Part shown: positions 50,400 to 62,967 of the stretch, one piece after another
How positions within the stretch are numbered: the first letter of the stretch is position 1
Layout of the letters: each line of letters starts with the position of its first letter
Source of the DNA: Impatiens glandulifera
Taxonomy: Eukaryota; Streptophyta; Magnoliopsida; Ericales; Balsaminaceae
Direction of reading: 5' to 3'
NCBI RefSeq assembly: GCF_907164915.1
Contig: NC_061864.1
Coordinates: 11,229,889 to 11,293,888 of the forward strand
DNA: 64,000 bases
Notes under the pieces: model-generated
Told to the model about the DNA's origin: nothing
The model's input: only the letters and a program-made list of their open reading frames with translations
Databases searched by the model: none
Translations under genes and position numbers: made by a program

Positions 50400-50870
50400 T
50401 CCTCTAGTTCTTTGTTCAAGCCAAATAATTCACTAAAAAAACAACGGAATAAAAGTCCATTGTTTCAGACCAGTAAATTGGTTGTCTCCATCTAAACATC
50501 TCAACAACTGTCGTGGGCTTTGACATAACTCATTGAACCCTGATTAATTCAAAGAAAGCTCAAAATCTCAACCACAGACAAACAGACAATACAAGAAAAG
50601 GTGCAAAACCGACTCATTCTACTTATAACACATACAACATTGACAAACATGATATAGCTCTTACGCTTAAATATGTCATTTGTTAAAATATCTCTATAAA
50701 TAAGTCGATAACCAAATAATGAGATTTGTGTATACACATTTAAGTCTCATAACAAAAATTAGATGGGATGATTTATTAAATAAAGTAGAACAATGACCAA
50801 CATCAAATGTATCCATATTTTTTGATCACATAACATAACGAATAATTGAGTTGACCTTCTTAGAACTTAC
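50400..50870 (-). pseudogene. Probable LINE 3' (post-RT) remnant
   Basis: The minus strand reads YRDILTNDIFKRKSYIMFVN followed by Cys-containing text, resembling the zinc-binding region downstream of plant LINE reverse transcriptases (ILT.D.L.KR....VN.C..C). Short and with stops; uncertain. Confidence 0.4.
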
Positions 50871-51074
50871 CATCTCCAACAATTTATATAAATTTGTATT
50901 TATAAAATATTTTATTTGAATAATTATTATAATATTTATTAAATAAATAACAATAATTTAAAATCAAATATATTGAGAGAATTATTTTATTTAATAATAT
51001 TAACAATTTTAATATATATTATTAAAATATATAATGATTTTATTTAATATTATAAAGTTATTATAATGATACCT

Positions 51075-52107
51075 TCGAGATATTTGCGTAGATGACATCC
51101 TTTACATGGTTCAGGTTACCTACATTAATTTTAAACACTTTCGAGATATTTTATGGTTATTCGGTGTATGTTTCGGTTTTTGAGTTGATCTTAATAAGTT
51201 AGACATCTTAATTATTATCAAATTCTTTTTCGAATAGAAGAAGGATGAAGTTGTCAAATTTGTTAGAATTCTGAATTAGTGGTCTTCCGTCAACCTATCT
51301 TGGTATGTTACTGGGTGCTAAATTATAATGAAGATCTTTTGAAACTCGATATCACTAAAATGGAATGTAAACTATCTAGATAAAAAAATAAAAATAATAT
51401 CTAAAAGGGTTGCTCATTAAGAGTGTATTGTCATCTAAGTCCACATATATGATGCATTTATTCATTCTCTCCAAGGGCGTGGCGATGAAAATAGAGAGAA
51501 TAATGTGTAAATTTTTATAAGGATCTTCTAACTCATCGTTTTGTCATCTAGTTAGTTGAGATAAGATTAAATGCTTTAAAGATCAATGAGGTATGGATAT
51601 TCGAGATCTTATTTCCTTTAATAAGACTCTTTTATTAAAATTGTGTAGTAGATTTGTAACGCAGTCGAATCGTTTTGGGGCATCGATGATCAGATGTGTA
51701 AGTATGTTCACTAAAATCTCTAATTATCTAGTGGGGTAGCATTTGGAGGGAATTTTATTCTATATGGAAATTTTTTTGTGAACAGTGTAGATTCATTGTG
51801 GGGATGGTTCTTTGATCAATTTTGGGGATATTTGATGTAATGTCTAGAGTTTTACTTTTGATATGACGCAAACAAGTGTCCCTTTCTAAACAAGACGTTA
51901 TGTGTTGGCAAGACATGGATATAGTTTCCATGCTGGGTATTGCTACAACTTGTTCACTAAGATTATTCTATATAATTTTTTTTGGGAGAAACTTTGGGAA
52001 TCAAAGATTTCATCAAAGGTATCGTTCTTTTGATGGAGTGTTGTTCACAGTGAAGTTCTTACGGATGATATATGCATGACAAAATGTTGTATTATGGTAA
52101 GTCGTAT
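51075..52107 (+). pseudogene. LINE reverse-transcriptase remnant, sister to the 23-24.5 kb copy
   Basis: The plus strand shows a VDDILYMVQ block (worn catalytic xxDD), LGLPSTYLGMLLGAKL, LIKSVLSSKSTYMM, IERIMCKF, DIRDLISFNKTLLLKLCSRF and RRILTDDICMTK-like text in several frames with many stops. Shared words with the other copy (TGGTCTTCCGTCAACCTATC versus its equivalent) show the same family. It is cut abruptly at 52107 by the repeat that also occurs at 63463. Confidence 0.72.
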
Positions 52108-52700
52108 GTGTCTAATTTTCAAATTCTTAATTTTTAAAAAGTTTTGAAGTAAAACATTTCATCAAAATAACTAATCAAAATAAATATTTCAGATTAAAAT
52201 AGGTTTAAATTTCTAATTTGATTTCAATTAAAGTTTAGTTGAACGAGAATCCTCGTTATGCATTCATGAGAATTTGTTTATTTGGAATTTTGACTTTTCG
52301 ACTTCATTTTTTTTTAAATTTGATCGACAAGTACACCTTATTGACATAATGTTTTTTTATGTTGTATAAATATAAGTTAACCATTTTGTTAATATATTCA
52401 AATTATTTCCTAATGAATACGATAAACAAAGTAAATCATTAATGAATCCATCAAAAAAATTCGAAAAAATCGACTCAATAATCCGATTCTAGATTACACG
52501 TTCATAACCTTGTCTATAATCAATCATATTATCAACACTATATTTAATACATCATATTATAATTATATATATATATAATTTACAAAGTTAGTGTGACCTA
52601 CATTTTTTACTAAGATTATAATATATATATATATATATAATATATAATATATATATATATATAATATAATATATATATATATATATATATAATATATATA
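52108..52700. repeat. Direct repeat R, copy 1 (copy 2 at 63463-64000)
   Basis: Starts GTGTCTAATTTTCAAA, contains AACGAGAATCCTCG, TCGACAAGTACACCTTATTG, AATCGACTCAAT and GTGTGACCTACATTTTTTAC, and ends in a (TA)n tract. The second copy has the same order with about a dozen small differences. No inverted ends or coding; class unknown. Confidence 0.85.
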
Positions 52701-52981
52701 ATGTTTAACAAGAGGTTGTTGATAATCTCTTTTGGTGAATATGATATCCAATTTGAGAATTTTTTAATTTTATTTTTAAGATTTTTGGAATTTATTTTTG
52801 ATTTGGAGATACTTCAAAAATTATCTTCGAAAGAATTTTTATGACTTTCTTACTATTTTGATCATATTGTAGATGATTAGTTATCATTTGGCATATCTTT
52901 TTCTGGCGTTGATTACCAAACCTAGGAAAAAGATAAATTTTTCTATTGTTTTTTAATTATTTTTTTAATAATATAAATATG

Positions 52982-53037
<56 letters not shown>

Positions 53038-53165
53038 TTTATTTGATTGTAAAATGATAGCACTAGTGCTCAAATTATCGATAAGGTTGATTATGGAGTG
53101 TATAGTAAATGTGGTCTTCTATCCTAGTGATAATAAGATTTGAATATTCTATCTAAAAAGAAAAA
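52701..53165. other. AT-rich spacer with (TA)n tract
   Basis: (TA)n at 52987-53031. The surrounding text (AATATGATATCCAATTTGAG, GCGTTGATTACCAAACC) may be more LINE debris but I could not confirm it. Confidence 0.4.
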
Positions 53166-53320
53166 TGATTTGGGAGAGAATATGGGAAAAGGAATACGCT
53201 GTGTGACGCAGTCTAATTTACTAAAATAATAATAAATTTGTTCTTTCTTCTCTCTTCTCACATTTTATCATTTTTCCAGCAGTGATGTGGTGACAAATCA
53301 TTCTCTCCCTTATCATCCCT
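53166..53320. mobile_element. Small MITE with TTTGGGAGAGA ends, second copy
   Basis: Left ATTTGGGAGAGAATATGGG, right ATTCTCTCCCTTATCATCCC; inner TTTATCATTTTTCCA as in the 21.7-kb copy. Confidence 0.55.
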
Positions 53321-54549
53321 TTAAAAAAAATTGTTTTATGTATTTAAGAAATAAATATAAGCCCAATTTGCATTTATAAAAATATTAAACACAAAATACA
53401 AATTTAACCTCAAGAAAAGAAATCAAACTCAAACATTCTAGTTAGTGTCCTACAAATTAAAATAAAGACAAATCAAGATTCAATAAATTTAAGAATTCCA
53501 TGTAAATAATTAACATGCTAAACAAAATCTTACATTATTATCAAACAAAACTAATCAAGTTAAATAAAAGAGTGGAAATTTTACAATAAAAAAAAAATCA
53601 AAAATATTATTTGTAACTAGCTAGCTAGACAAGTTAAAATATTGTCGTCCTTTAGATAATGCTTGTGAACCATTCGCTTTATCCCTAGCTACCAAAAACA
53701 CCCGTGCTTGATTTTATAAGAATTTTATGACAGCAACATCATACAAAAATATTATTATTTTGTGTATGTCCTTTAAAATAATGTTTTTGGTCGATATTTT
53801 CTCATTAATTATTTCTCGTTTAGTCTCTTTTTTTACTGTTTTTATTTTTCGGTTTAAACTACTCTCATTTATATCTTTTAAATTTTAAAAAAAAAATTGT
53901 GAATAAATATGTAACTTTGTGTATTCAATTTAAAAAATATATATTCAATCACAATATATTGTTAGTTTACATGAATGAATAAATAAATGAAATAAAGACT
54001 ATTGCGGAAATATGAATTACTTAAATAAAATCAAAAGATAATGCACTATGATTGTAAAAATTCTATAAGATTATATATAGTTAACCATACATTCGAAATT
54101 TTGTGTGACGAGTTTCAAATCTATGAAAATCATTCGAATATTTAATCGACTTGTATTTTTAAGAAAATAAAGAAATATAATATATATATTGAATGACTTT
54201 AGAAGAGTTAGAACATTTTTATTAGAACACAAAAACAATTCTTTATTAGAATCTCTAGCATCACATAATTAAATAAATTATCTATGATATTTTCTTAGTT
54301 TTTTTAATGATTTTTAAATAATTATTACTTTTATAATAAATTAATTCAACTAAAATACTAAAATAAATATTATTTATATAAAAAGTTGTTTAAAACTTTC
54401 AAGATTAAATCTTTTCACCAAACTTTTCATAATAATAATAAAAAAGGTTGAAATCTTAAAAAAAAATAAACGCCAATTAAATCACACGATCTAAAAGATG
54501 TGTCAAAGAATTGTAGTCAGTCCTTATAAACACAAATAGCACCAAAATA

Positions 54550-54616
<67 letters not shown>

Positions 54617-54997
54617 ATCCTAAAATACATGTACAATCACTGAAAATAAAATGATCTATTAGAGAATATTTATAATTTAAGATATTATATTGTTATTTGT
54701 TTATATAAAAAATAAAAATAAAATAAAATAAAATAAAATGCTATACTAAAGTTGATAATAAAAAATATTATTATAAATTTTTTAGAGAAAGGACAATGAA
54801 GTGGTAGTTAATTAATTATATAATAACTAGTTAGAATGTGGTTTAAAAATTAAATTATTTATATGGGAGTTTTACTGGTTTTTTAGCATAATATTATCAT
54901 GTGCTTATATAAATTAATACATTGACTTTATGCTCTACCCCCTTCATCACCACACTACTCTATTTTTTTTAAAAAAAAATTAAGTTCCAAATAAGAC
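53321..54997. other. AT-rich upstream region of DC1-4
   Basis: No gene seen. (TA)n at 54553-54612. From about 54980 the sequence matches the promoter and leader of DC1-3. The tandem ~82-bp repeat and the GAGAAGGAGTG core seen before DC1-2 and DC1-3 are not evident here, so the duplication is either older or shorter on this side. Confidence 0.5.
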
Positions 54998-55006
54998 TAT
55001 ATAAAT
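54998..55006 (+). promoter_or_regulatory. TATA box of DC1-4
   Basis: TATATAAAT, followed by GGTTAGCCTACCACCAATTC (near-identical in DC1-3) and a leader with a probable 109-bp intron, 55102-55210 (acgag|gtatat to gaatag). Confidence 0.65.
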
Positions 55007-55212
55007 GGTTAGCCTACCACCAATTCAATCTCACAAGTTACATTATTAACTCTCACTTATTTTGGCTAGATAATTGCAAGTCACTCTACTTCCTTGACGA
55101 GGTATATAGTTAGCACACAACAATTATAGACTTTCTTTTAGCATTAATATCTCATTACATGCATGATTGGTTTAATGGTTGATTATTTTATTTTATTTTA
55201 TTTTGAATAGTA

Positions 55213-56175
55213 ATGGCATCTTCCTCGATCAATGCGGACATGTTTCTAACCAGATGTCCCGTGAAGGGAGAACACGAGTTCATGGTGAGAGATGGTACCG
55301 CAAGTGAGCACTTTTGGTGCGACTTATGTGGCCTAGAAGGAAGCGCGAAAAGACACAAATGCATGCATTGCAATTATAGGCTCCACGGCAGTTGCTACAA
55401 CGCAAGGAAAGAGATGAAATGCCCCTCGAGACCTGGAGGTGGTCATGTGTACTTGACCAGAGATGCCCCTACGCCCTTTTGGTGCCATGGGTGCAGAGAA
55501 ATTGGGGTTGGAATCCGATTCAAATGTGAGTCTTGTTATTATAGGCTCCATCATGAGTGCTTTCATCTCCTAGAGAAGTTCAAGTCCTCGGCTCGTCCGC
55601 CAACCGCCAAAAATGAAAATTTCCCCGGAAAAGAGTTCCAATTCATTGCCCAACACCCGGGTAACTACCCGGGTCAGGTGTGCTCTCCGTGTGGAAGGAA
55701 TGTATGTGGGTTTATCCTCAAGTCCGCCCGGCCGGATGCACATGGGAAAAGTGTTTATCTTCATCCTCTTTGTAGTGATGTCAAAAAAGAGTGGAATCCG
55801 TTAGGCATGAAATTCCTCATCCAAGAAAACTCAAACGCCAAATGTTTGTGCTGCAAGAAAGCTGGCGGGAACGCCCGGGGATGGGCTTACGTATCGACTG
55901 ATAATAAGAAATACAGTCTTCATGTGGATTGTGTGATGGAACTGATTGTTCAAATTTGGAAAGAAGGTCGGTTGGATGAGGCGAAGATGAAAAGGTTGGA
56001 GAATGTGGATCTCGCGAACCTGGCCGAGCAATTGGAGAAGAAAACTGGTATTCCTTGGAAGAAAGTGGGGGTGCCTTTGCTCAAGTTCGTCCTAGGAACG
56101 ATACTAGGAAATCATGCAGCAATTGGAAAATTGTTCTTGGCGCTCATAGAACATCTGATTTCGATCTACTCTTAG
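55213..56175 (+). CDS. DC1-4: DC1 (Cys/His-rich C1-like) domain protein
   Basis: 320 residues, one coding exon, ATG two bases after the leader-intron acceptor. Modules: HEFMVRDG..FWCDLCGLEG..HKCMHC..LHGSC, HVYLTRDA..FWCHGCREIG..FKCESC..LHHEC, VCSPCGRNVCGF..LHPLC and CLCCKKAGGNARGWAYVS..LHVDC. All zinc ligands seen in DC1-3 are kept. It differs by small insertions (SARP before DAHGK, extra Gly, extra Lys) and by a C-terminal extension (FLALIEHLISIYS) caused by sequence change around the usual stop. Intact and probably functional; role unknown. Confidence 0.88.
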   Translation: MASSSINADMFLTRCPVKGEHEFMVRDGTASEHFWCDLCGLEGSAKRHKCMHCNYRLHGSCYNARKEMKCPSRPGGGHVYLTRDAPTPFWCHGCREIGVGIRFKCESCYYRLHHECFHLLEKFKSSARPPTAKNENFPGKEFQFIAQHPGNYPGQVCSPCGRNVCGFILKSARPDAHGKSVYLHPLCSDVKKEWNPLGMKFLIQENSNAKCLCCKKAGGNARGWAYVSTDNKKYSLHVDCVMELIVQIWKEGRLDEAKMKRLENVDLANLAEQLEKKTGIPWKKVGVPLLKFVLGTILGNHAAIGKLFLALIEHLISIYS

Positions 56176-56670
56176 AACGTCTGATCTTGATCTAAGCATA
56201 TTTCCTCGTTGTGTTTTTCTCGTTGTGTTGTTGAATAATGATTCCGTGGTCATCGCCATCGGAATCCTTTTGGGTTATGTGTGGAATAAGGCACTTTTTA
56301 TATGTTTCCTTGCATTGTATTAATTTTCTGTGTTAAGACCTGGTTTGAAGTCTTACAAATATTGTGAAATAAGGCACTTTTGATGCATGTATTTGTGGAA
56401 TAAGACGTTTTCATATTTTCTTATTAATTTATTATATTTCTTCAGATACAAATAATGTCGATAGCTATAAATTCTCTAGGGGTCTAATTTCCTGTTTGGA
56501 AGCAATTCGAGTGTTCGCTAAAATCATAGCGAACGAATTACTTCCTTCAAATAAAGTCGGTGCATCGTGCAGATTCGAAACAGTTAATCCGTTCGTTGGT
56601 TCGAGACTCAAGAATTTAGTTAGGAGCTAGCTCTGATGCTAATGCCCAGCATCTGAGACTTCCCGAATTA
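56176..56670. other. 3' region of DC1-4 and spacer before the Copia element
   Basis: Conserved downstream words (AATAATGATTCCGTGGTCAT, GTGTGGAATAAGGCAC) match DC1-3. From about 56490 the sequence is unrelated and includes GTTCGCTAAAATCATAGCGAAC, a palindrome. No gene seen. Confidence 0.45.
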
Positions 56671-56899
56671 TTGGGTGTGAATGCGATTGGAGTTTGATTC
56701 AGTCCTCTTGTTTATCGATTCCGTTGCACCACTATCTCACACAAAAGAGACAACCCTCTCACTAACATCCAAACATCACAAAGGAATTTGACCTCTACCT
56801 CCCACCAAAAGAGTATTATCTATTTATATTATTAGGTCAAGTCCAATAAGCGGGTTACTAGAGATTGGGCCACAATGTTGGGTCAATCAATACCCAACA
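56671..56899 (-). repeat. 3' LTR of the Copia element, with adjacent polypurine tract
   Basis: On the minus strand it starts TGTTGGGTATTG and ends CATTCACACCCAA. Immediately before it (56900-56911) is AAAAGTGGAGAT, a typical Copia polypurine tract that primes plus-strand synthesis. Confidence 0.88.
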
Positions 56900-57019
56900 A
56901 TCTCCACTTTTGGCCCAAAACAGTGCAAAACACAATCACGAAATCACAAGACACATCATCGCCAATTTATTACCACCGATGCAACAAAGAGAATACCCAA
57001 GGTAAACTCGTGTCACAAA

Positions 57020-57310
57020 GACTAGGGGCAAGAGTACAAAGAATGCGAAAAATCACAAAGATCAAACGCAAGAGCACAAAGAATGCGAAAATCTCAAAGA
57101 TCAAACGCAAGAGCACAAGCATGCGAAAATCACAAAGATCAAACGCAATAGCACAAAGCATAGGAAAATCACAAAGATCAAACGCAAGAGCGCAAAACAT
57201 GCGAAAATCACAAAGATCAAATGTAAGAGCACAAAACATGCGAAAATCACAAATATTAAACGCAAGATCACAAAGCATTGGAAATCACAAAAATTGAAGG
57301 TAAAATCACA
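57020..57310. repeat. ~38-bp minisatellite between RNase H and 3' LTR of the Copia element
   Basis: About seven copies of a unit with AAAATCACAAAGATCAAACG and CAAGAGCACAAAGCATGCG, with decay toward both ends. It accounts for the Phe/Cys-rich repetitive frames seen on the minus strand here. Confidence 0.85.
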
Positions 57311-57339
57311 AAGCATGCCATGTCCACAAAGGACGAACC

Positions 57340-60300
57340 TCAAAGAGTTTTCCCTAAGTCAAAGTTTAAAATCCGTTGACATGAAATAAATTTTTCAGCA
57401 GGTAGACACTTAGTACCCATATCAGCAGGATTAAATTCTGAAAAAAATTTCTCTAACTTAATAATGTCCTTTTCAACAATATCCCGAATGTAGGGGTGAG
57501 CAAACGGGTAAACCCAACCCGTATTACCCAACCCATATTCAACCCAAATTAAATTTACCCAACCCATAATTCAACCCATATTATTTACTAATATGGGTTG
57601 GGTATGGGTTGGGTAACCCAAATTATTTTATTTTTATTTTTTTATTTAACATTTATTTGACTCATTTAACACATTTTTATTCGTTTAACACGTTTTTCAC
57701 GTTTTTGACATTTTTAATACGTTTTTCACGTTTTTAACATTTTTAATACGTTTTTCACATGTTTAACACGTTTTGACACGTTGAACACGTTTTTGGCACG
57801 TTTAACACATTTTTGACACGTTGAACACGTTATTCATGTTTTTGGCGTGTTTAACACGTTTTTAACACGTTTGACACGTTTTTGACACATTTTTTACGTT
57901 TTCGGCACGTTTAACACATTTTGACACATTTTTGGCACGTTTAACACGTTTTGACACGTTTAACACGTTTTATCACGTTTAATATATTTTTCACATTTTT
58001 GACACGTTTCACACGTTTTTCACGTTTTTTGCACGTTTTGACACGTTTAACACGTTTAACACGTTTTCCACGTTTTTGACACGTTTGGACACGTTTAACA
58101 CGTTTTCGACACGTTTAATACGTTTTTCACATTATTGACACGTTTCACATATTTTTCACATTTTTGGCACTTTTAACATGTTTAATGTGTGAAAAACATG
58201 TCAAATATGTCAAAAACGTGTATAACATGCCAAAAACGTGAAAAATATATTGAATGTGTGAAACACGTGTTAAACGTGTGAAAACGTGTTAAACATATCA
58301 AAAACGTGCTAAAATGTTAAAAACGTGTTAAACGTAAAAAAACGTGTTGATTTATCAAAAACGCGTTAAACGTATTAAACATGTCAAAACGTGTTAAACG
58401 TGACAAAAACGTGTTATTAGTATGAAAACGTGTTAAACATGTCAAAAACTTGTTAATCGTGTGAAAAACATGTTTTAAGTGTACAAATGTGATAAAAATA
58501 TGAAAAACATGTTAAACGTGTGAAAAACGTGTTAAACATATCAAAAACGTGTTAAAATGTCAAAAACGTGTTAAACGTGTCAAAAACGTGAAAATCTTAT
58601 TAAACTTATCAAAAACGTGTTAAATATGTTTAAAACGTGTTAAATGTGCCAAAACGTGAAAATCGTGTTAAACTTATCAAAAACGTGTTAACGTATTAAA
58701 TATGTTAAAAACGTGTTAAACGTGCCAAAAACGTAAAAAACGTGTTAAACTTGTCAAAAATGCGTTAAACGTATTAAACCTGTCAAAAACGTGTTCAACG
58801 TGACAAAAACGTGTTATTAATGTGAAAATGTGTTAAACATGTCAAAAACGTGTTAAACATGTGAAAAACGTAAAAACGTGTTAAACTTGTCAAAAACGTG
58901 AAAACGTGTGAAAAACGTGTTAAACGTATGAAAAACGTGTTAAACGTGTGAAAAATGTGTTAAACATGTGAAAAACGTGTTAAACGTGTGAAAAACATGT
59001 TATAAGTGAAACGTGTTAAAAATATTAAAAACGTGTTAGATGTGTGCAAAACGTGTTAAACGTATGAAAAATATGTTAAACATGTCAAAAACGTGTTCGA
59101 CTTAAAGTTGGAAGATGATTAGTTTATATTGGATTAATAATGGAGAATTAAACTAAATTTATATAATTTGGGTAATTTGGGTAACCCTAACCCAACCCAA
59201 ATTAAACTCAACTCATACTCAATCCAACCCATACTCAACCCAACCCATATTAACCAACCTAAATTAATATTTTGGGTTTGGGTTAGGGTTGAGTTTGGGT
59301 AAACCCATATTATGCTCACCCCTACCCGAATGTAATGAAACCTAACATCAATGTGTTTAGTTCTATCATGAAAAACAGGATTTTTACACAGTTAAATAGC
59401 AGATTGATTATCAGAAAACACAACCACATTTTTGTCAAGAAAACCAATTTCAGACAAAATAGCTCTAAGCCAAATTGCTTCCTTAAAAGCTTCAGTGGCA
59501 GCTACATACTCAGATTCTGTAGTAGATAAAGCAACAATGGGTTGAAGTTGAGACTTCCAACTTATGCAAGAGCCACACAAATTAATACATAGAAAGTAGT
59601 AGACTTTCTATTATCCCTATCATTAGCATAATTGGAATCCACATAACCAACCAGCTTAGTACCTACAGAACACTTAGAGAAAGTCAAGCCAACATCAATA
59701 GTGGTTTTTAAATATCTCAAAAGTCATTTCAAAGCATTCCAATGAGGCATATCAGGGTTAGACATAAATCTACTCAAGCAACTAACTGTATATGCAATAT
59801 CAGGCTTAGTGCTAATCATGAGATAAATAACAGACCCTATAACATTGGAATAAGGCACATTCTTTATTTCAGTTATTTCAGTTTCAGTCTTAGGAGACTA
59901 ATCCTTACTTAACAGAAAGTGGGAAGCAAGAGCCACATTCACAGATTTAGCATCAGACATAGAAATTTTACTCAAAATTTTAGCAACATATGCACTTTGA
60001 TTCAACACAAAAGAAAATTTTGTTCTATCTCTAATGATATTCATGCCCAAAATCTTCTTAGCATCACCTAAGTTTTTCATGTCAAAATTTTCACAAAACG
60101 ATTTTTGCACATGCATAATAGACTTCAGACATGGGCTAACAATCAGCATGTCATCCACATACAATAAAAGAAATACATGCACATAGTCTATATTCTTTAA
60201 GTAAAGGCAATGATCATAATAACTTCTTTTAAACATCAAAGATTGCATGCATTTATCAAACTTGATATTTCATTGCATAGGAGATTATTTTAAACTATAC

Positions 60301-62850
60301 AAGGCTTTTTTTAACAAACAAACATGATCAGACAACTGGGGGTCAACAAACCCCTCAAGTTGATGCATATAAATATTCTTATCAAGTTCACCATGTAAGA
60401 AAGCAGTAGTAACATTCATTTGCTTCAATTCCCAATCAAAGTGAGCAACTAAAGCAAGCATAATTCTAATAGTAGTGAATTTGACAACAGGAGCGAAAAT
60501 TTCAGCATAATCTATTCCCTCCTTTTGAGTAAATCTCTTGGCTACTAACCTAGTCTTGAATCTAACTTTTTCAGACTCTTGCTTTACCTTATACAACCAC
60601 TTGCAATCCACTAAGGAGTAACATTTTACCCTTTAGGGTAGCTTAAGAACACACATTTCTTGGACCTAGGCTCCAACTTGTCAACCTTCTTATGCACATA
60701 GCCAACACAACCAAAAACTTTCAAGTTGCTCAAATCAAGAGGTTTACCTGAAAACACAGATTAAGGACATTTTCCTCCTAAGGGAACACTAGGGGACCTA
60801 TTTATTACATAAGCAACAGTATGCAAAGCATCCCCCCAAAACTTCTTAAACAACCCAGATGACGCTAATATAGATCTCACCCTCTCTAGAAGTGTTCTAT
60901 TCATCCTCTCAGCAACACCATTCTGATGTGGTGTGTACGGCACAGATCTATGCCTTTTAATTCCCCATGTAGTACATAAATCATTCAATTGTTTACTACA
61001 GAACTCAAGACCATTATCTGTTCTAAGATTTTTTAATTCTCTTACCTGTTTGATTCTCAATCAAAATCTTTCACTCCTTAAACTTTTCAAAAACATCATA
61101 CTTAAGTTTCAATAGTAACACCCAAAATTTCCTAGAATAATTATCAATGATGGACAAAAAATATCGGTTCCCTCCATGTGTAACAACACTAGAGGCACCC
61201 CACACATCAGCATGTAAATATTCAAGGATATCAGTACACTTGGACACATTTGGGTAAGAGGAGATGAAAAAACTCACCTTATACTGTTTTCCTAGCACAC
61301 ATGATTCACAGAAGGGGATGGGGCAATTTATCACTACCAAAGTGACCACCTTTATGCAAAATTTCTAGACCTTTGTTACTCATTTGACATAATTTATTAT
61401 GTCAAAGAATAGATTTATCACCAATCACAGAGTTCACAGAGTCACAAGCAGTCTCAACATGACACACATACAGATTGTTCATTTTTTTAATAGTAAAGAT
61501 AACAAGAGACCCACGTAAAATTTTCATAACACTCTTCCCCCACTTCCCCTCCAAACCATCATTCTCAAGAGATGCACAAGATAGGAAATTATAACGCAAA
61601 TCAGGAACATGCCTCACATTCTTCAAAGTAAACACAAAACCACAAGAGAACCTTAGGCATACATCACTTATTCCTAACACCTTGCAATTTTTCGAATTTG
61701 CCATAGACACAAAACCATGTTCAATCTTTTTATAGTTATAAAACAAATCTCTAAATGGAATCACATGAAAGGTACAACTAGAGTCAACTAGCCAATCACA
61801 AAGAATCAAATAACACAGAGTTCAAGCTAGCATAATCACATAGATTATTAATCATAAAAATATCGCCCATATTAGCCTCACAAACAGCCACATTAGCATT
61901 TCAACATGTTGATTTCTCTTAGGCTTAGGACATTCCTTGATAAAATGACCAGACTCATGACAATTATAACACTTTCTAGTACTAGACCTAGACTTAGATT
62001 TTCTTTTACTAGCAGGATGAGATTTCTTACCAGAACTCTCATTACTGACATTCTTTTGGGCACTCTACCCACCCTTAGATCTACCCCTCACATGCATGAC
62101 TTCCCCACCAGACTGTTTATCCCTCTCGGATTGTCTCAAATCTAACTCCTTACTCTTAAGACCATTGACAACAATATCAAGAGTGACACTATCTATGTCA
62201 TACTTAATGGAAGACTTCACATCATTAAAAAAATCAGGAATAACATTCAACAAGACAATGGGGGCATACTCATCAATGTTCTTATCACCACACAACAATA
62301 TCAGAAATAAGTTTAGTGAAAATATCCAGATTATCTTCAATATCCTTGGACATATCCAATCTAAATTTGAAAAACTTTTCAAGTAAAAATATTTTATTAG
62401 GCAGAGAAGTTTCAGTATAAAGTTCAGACAATTTATCACACAACGTTTTTGCACACTCTAAATTACCAATTTTTCTCATCACAGAATTAGATAAATTCAA
62501 GTATATATAGAGGCACAAGCATTTTTATTCATTTCACTATTTTTCTCAACGGTATCAATAGCAGCATAAACCTGACTAACAGATTTAAAACATTTTTTCT
62601 AAATCAAAACACATTTCATTTTTTGTTTCCAAATGCTAAAATCAGTTTTTCCGTCAAACGGAACCATACCATATTGATTAACACCAAACATGCTATCAAA
62701 CAAATTAAAAGCAACATGGCTTTGATTTTCAGCGGTCGCGACAAACGCGACACCAACAATAGTTGAAAAGGACAGCAACGACTTCTTCTCCAGATGCGGC
62801 AACGACTTTCTTCTTCCTCCAGTACTAGAAGAAGCAGAGAATAAAAGCAA
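57340..62850 (-). pseudogene. Copia gag-pol remnant
   Basis: Minus-strand order: gag start NQYGMVPFDGKTDFSIWKQK (about 62640-62700), gag body to about 62070, CCHC zinc knuckle CYNCHESGHFIKEC (about 61930-61972), protease core WLVDSSCTFHVIPF (61790; DSS in place of the usual DSG), pre-integrase motif CESCVLGKQ (61290), integrase DDE residues in DVWG (61200), RTDNGLEF (61010) and HQNGVAERMNRTLLE (60920), reverse transcriptase CKWLYKVKQ (60600), AFLHGELD (60400) and catalytic LLYVDDMLIV (60150), then RNase H STTESEYVAATEAF (59520) and SDNQSAI (59395). The RNase H tail resumes beyond the nested element at 57340-57480 (FSEFNPADMGTKCL). Stops and frameshifts occur between nearly all domains. Confidence 0.88.
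57492..59324. mobile_element. hAT-type foldback element nested in the Copia RNase H region
   Basis: Ends TAGGGGTGAGCA and TGCTCACCCCTA (counting the flanking T at 57491) are perfect inverted repeats; CCCGAATG occurs on both sides (57483-57490 and 59325-59332) as an 8-bp target duplication. Removing it rejoins the RNase H reading region of the host Copia. Sub-terminal text is repeats of ACCCAACCCATA on the left and the same, partly inverted, on the right. The interior is two opposed minisatellite arms: about 57645-58165 with AACACGTTTTTGACACG on the plus strand, then about 58185-59100 with AAAAACGTGTTAAACGTG. Non-coding. Confidence 0.85.
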
Positions 62851-62950
62851 TAGGATTAAAGAAGAAACAGAAGACAGATCTACGCTTATTGGTGAAGATA
62901 ACTTATATCCTCCAACCCAATCTCAAACTTCAATTACAAACCCTAAACCC

Positions 62951-62964
62951 TAGCTCTGATACCA
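62951..62964 (-). promoter_or_regulatory. Primer-binding site of the Copia element
   Basis: The minus strand reads TGGTATCAGAGCTA next to the 5' LTR, the standard plant Copia site complementary to initiator methionine tRNA. Confidence 0.88.
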
Positions 62965-62967
62965 TGG

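Noticed and set aside
57020..57310. CRISPR-like array or repetitive protein
   Set aside because: Units are contiguous with no unique spacers and decay gradually: a minisatellite in eukaryotic DNA.
56970..57343. Phe/Cys/Leu-rich frames on the minus strand as a membrane protein
   Set aside because: They translate the ~38-bp minisatellite within the Copia element.
57500..57620. Interstitial telomere repeat (CCCAACCC-rich text)
   Set aside because: The units are ACCCAACCCATA types, not CCCTAAA, and they are symmetric sub-terminal repeats of the hAT-type element.
62065..62454. Independent host gene on the minus strand
   Set aside because: It falls between the gag start and the CCHC knuckle of the Copia element and is gag sequence with frameshifts.
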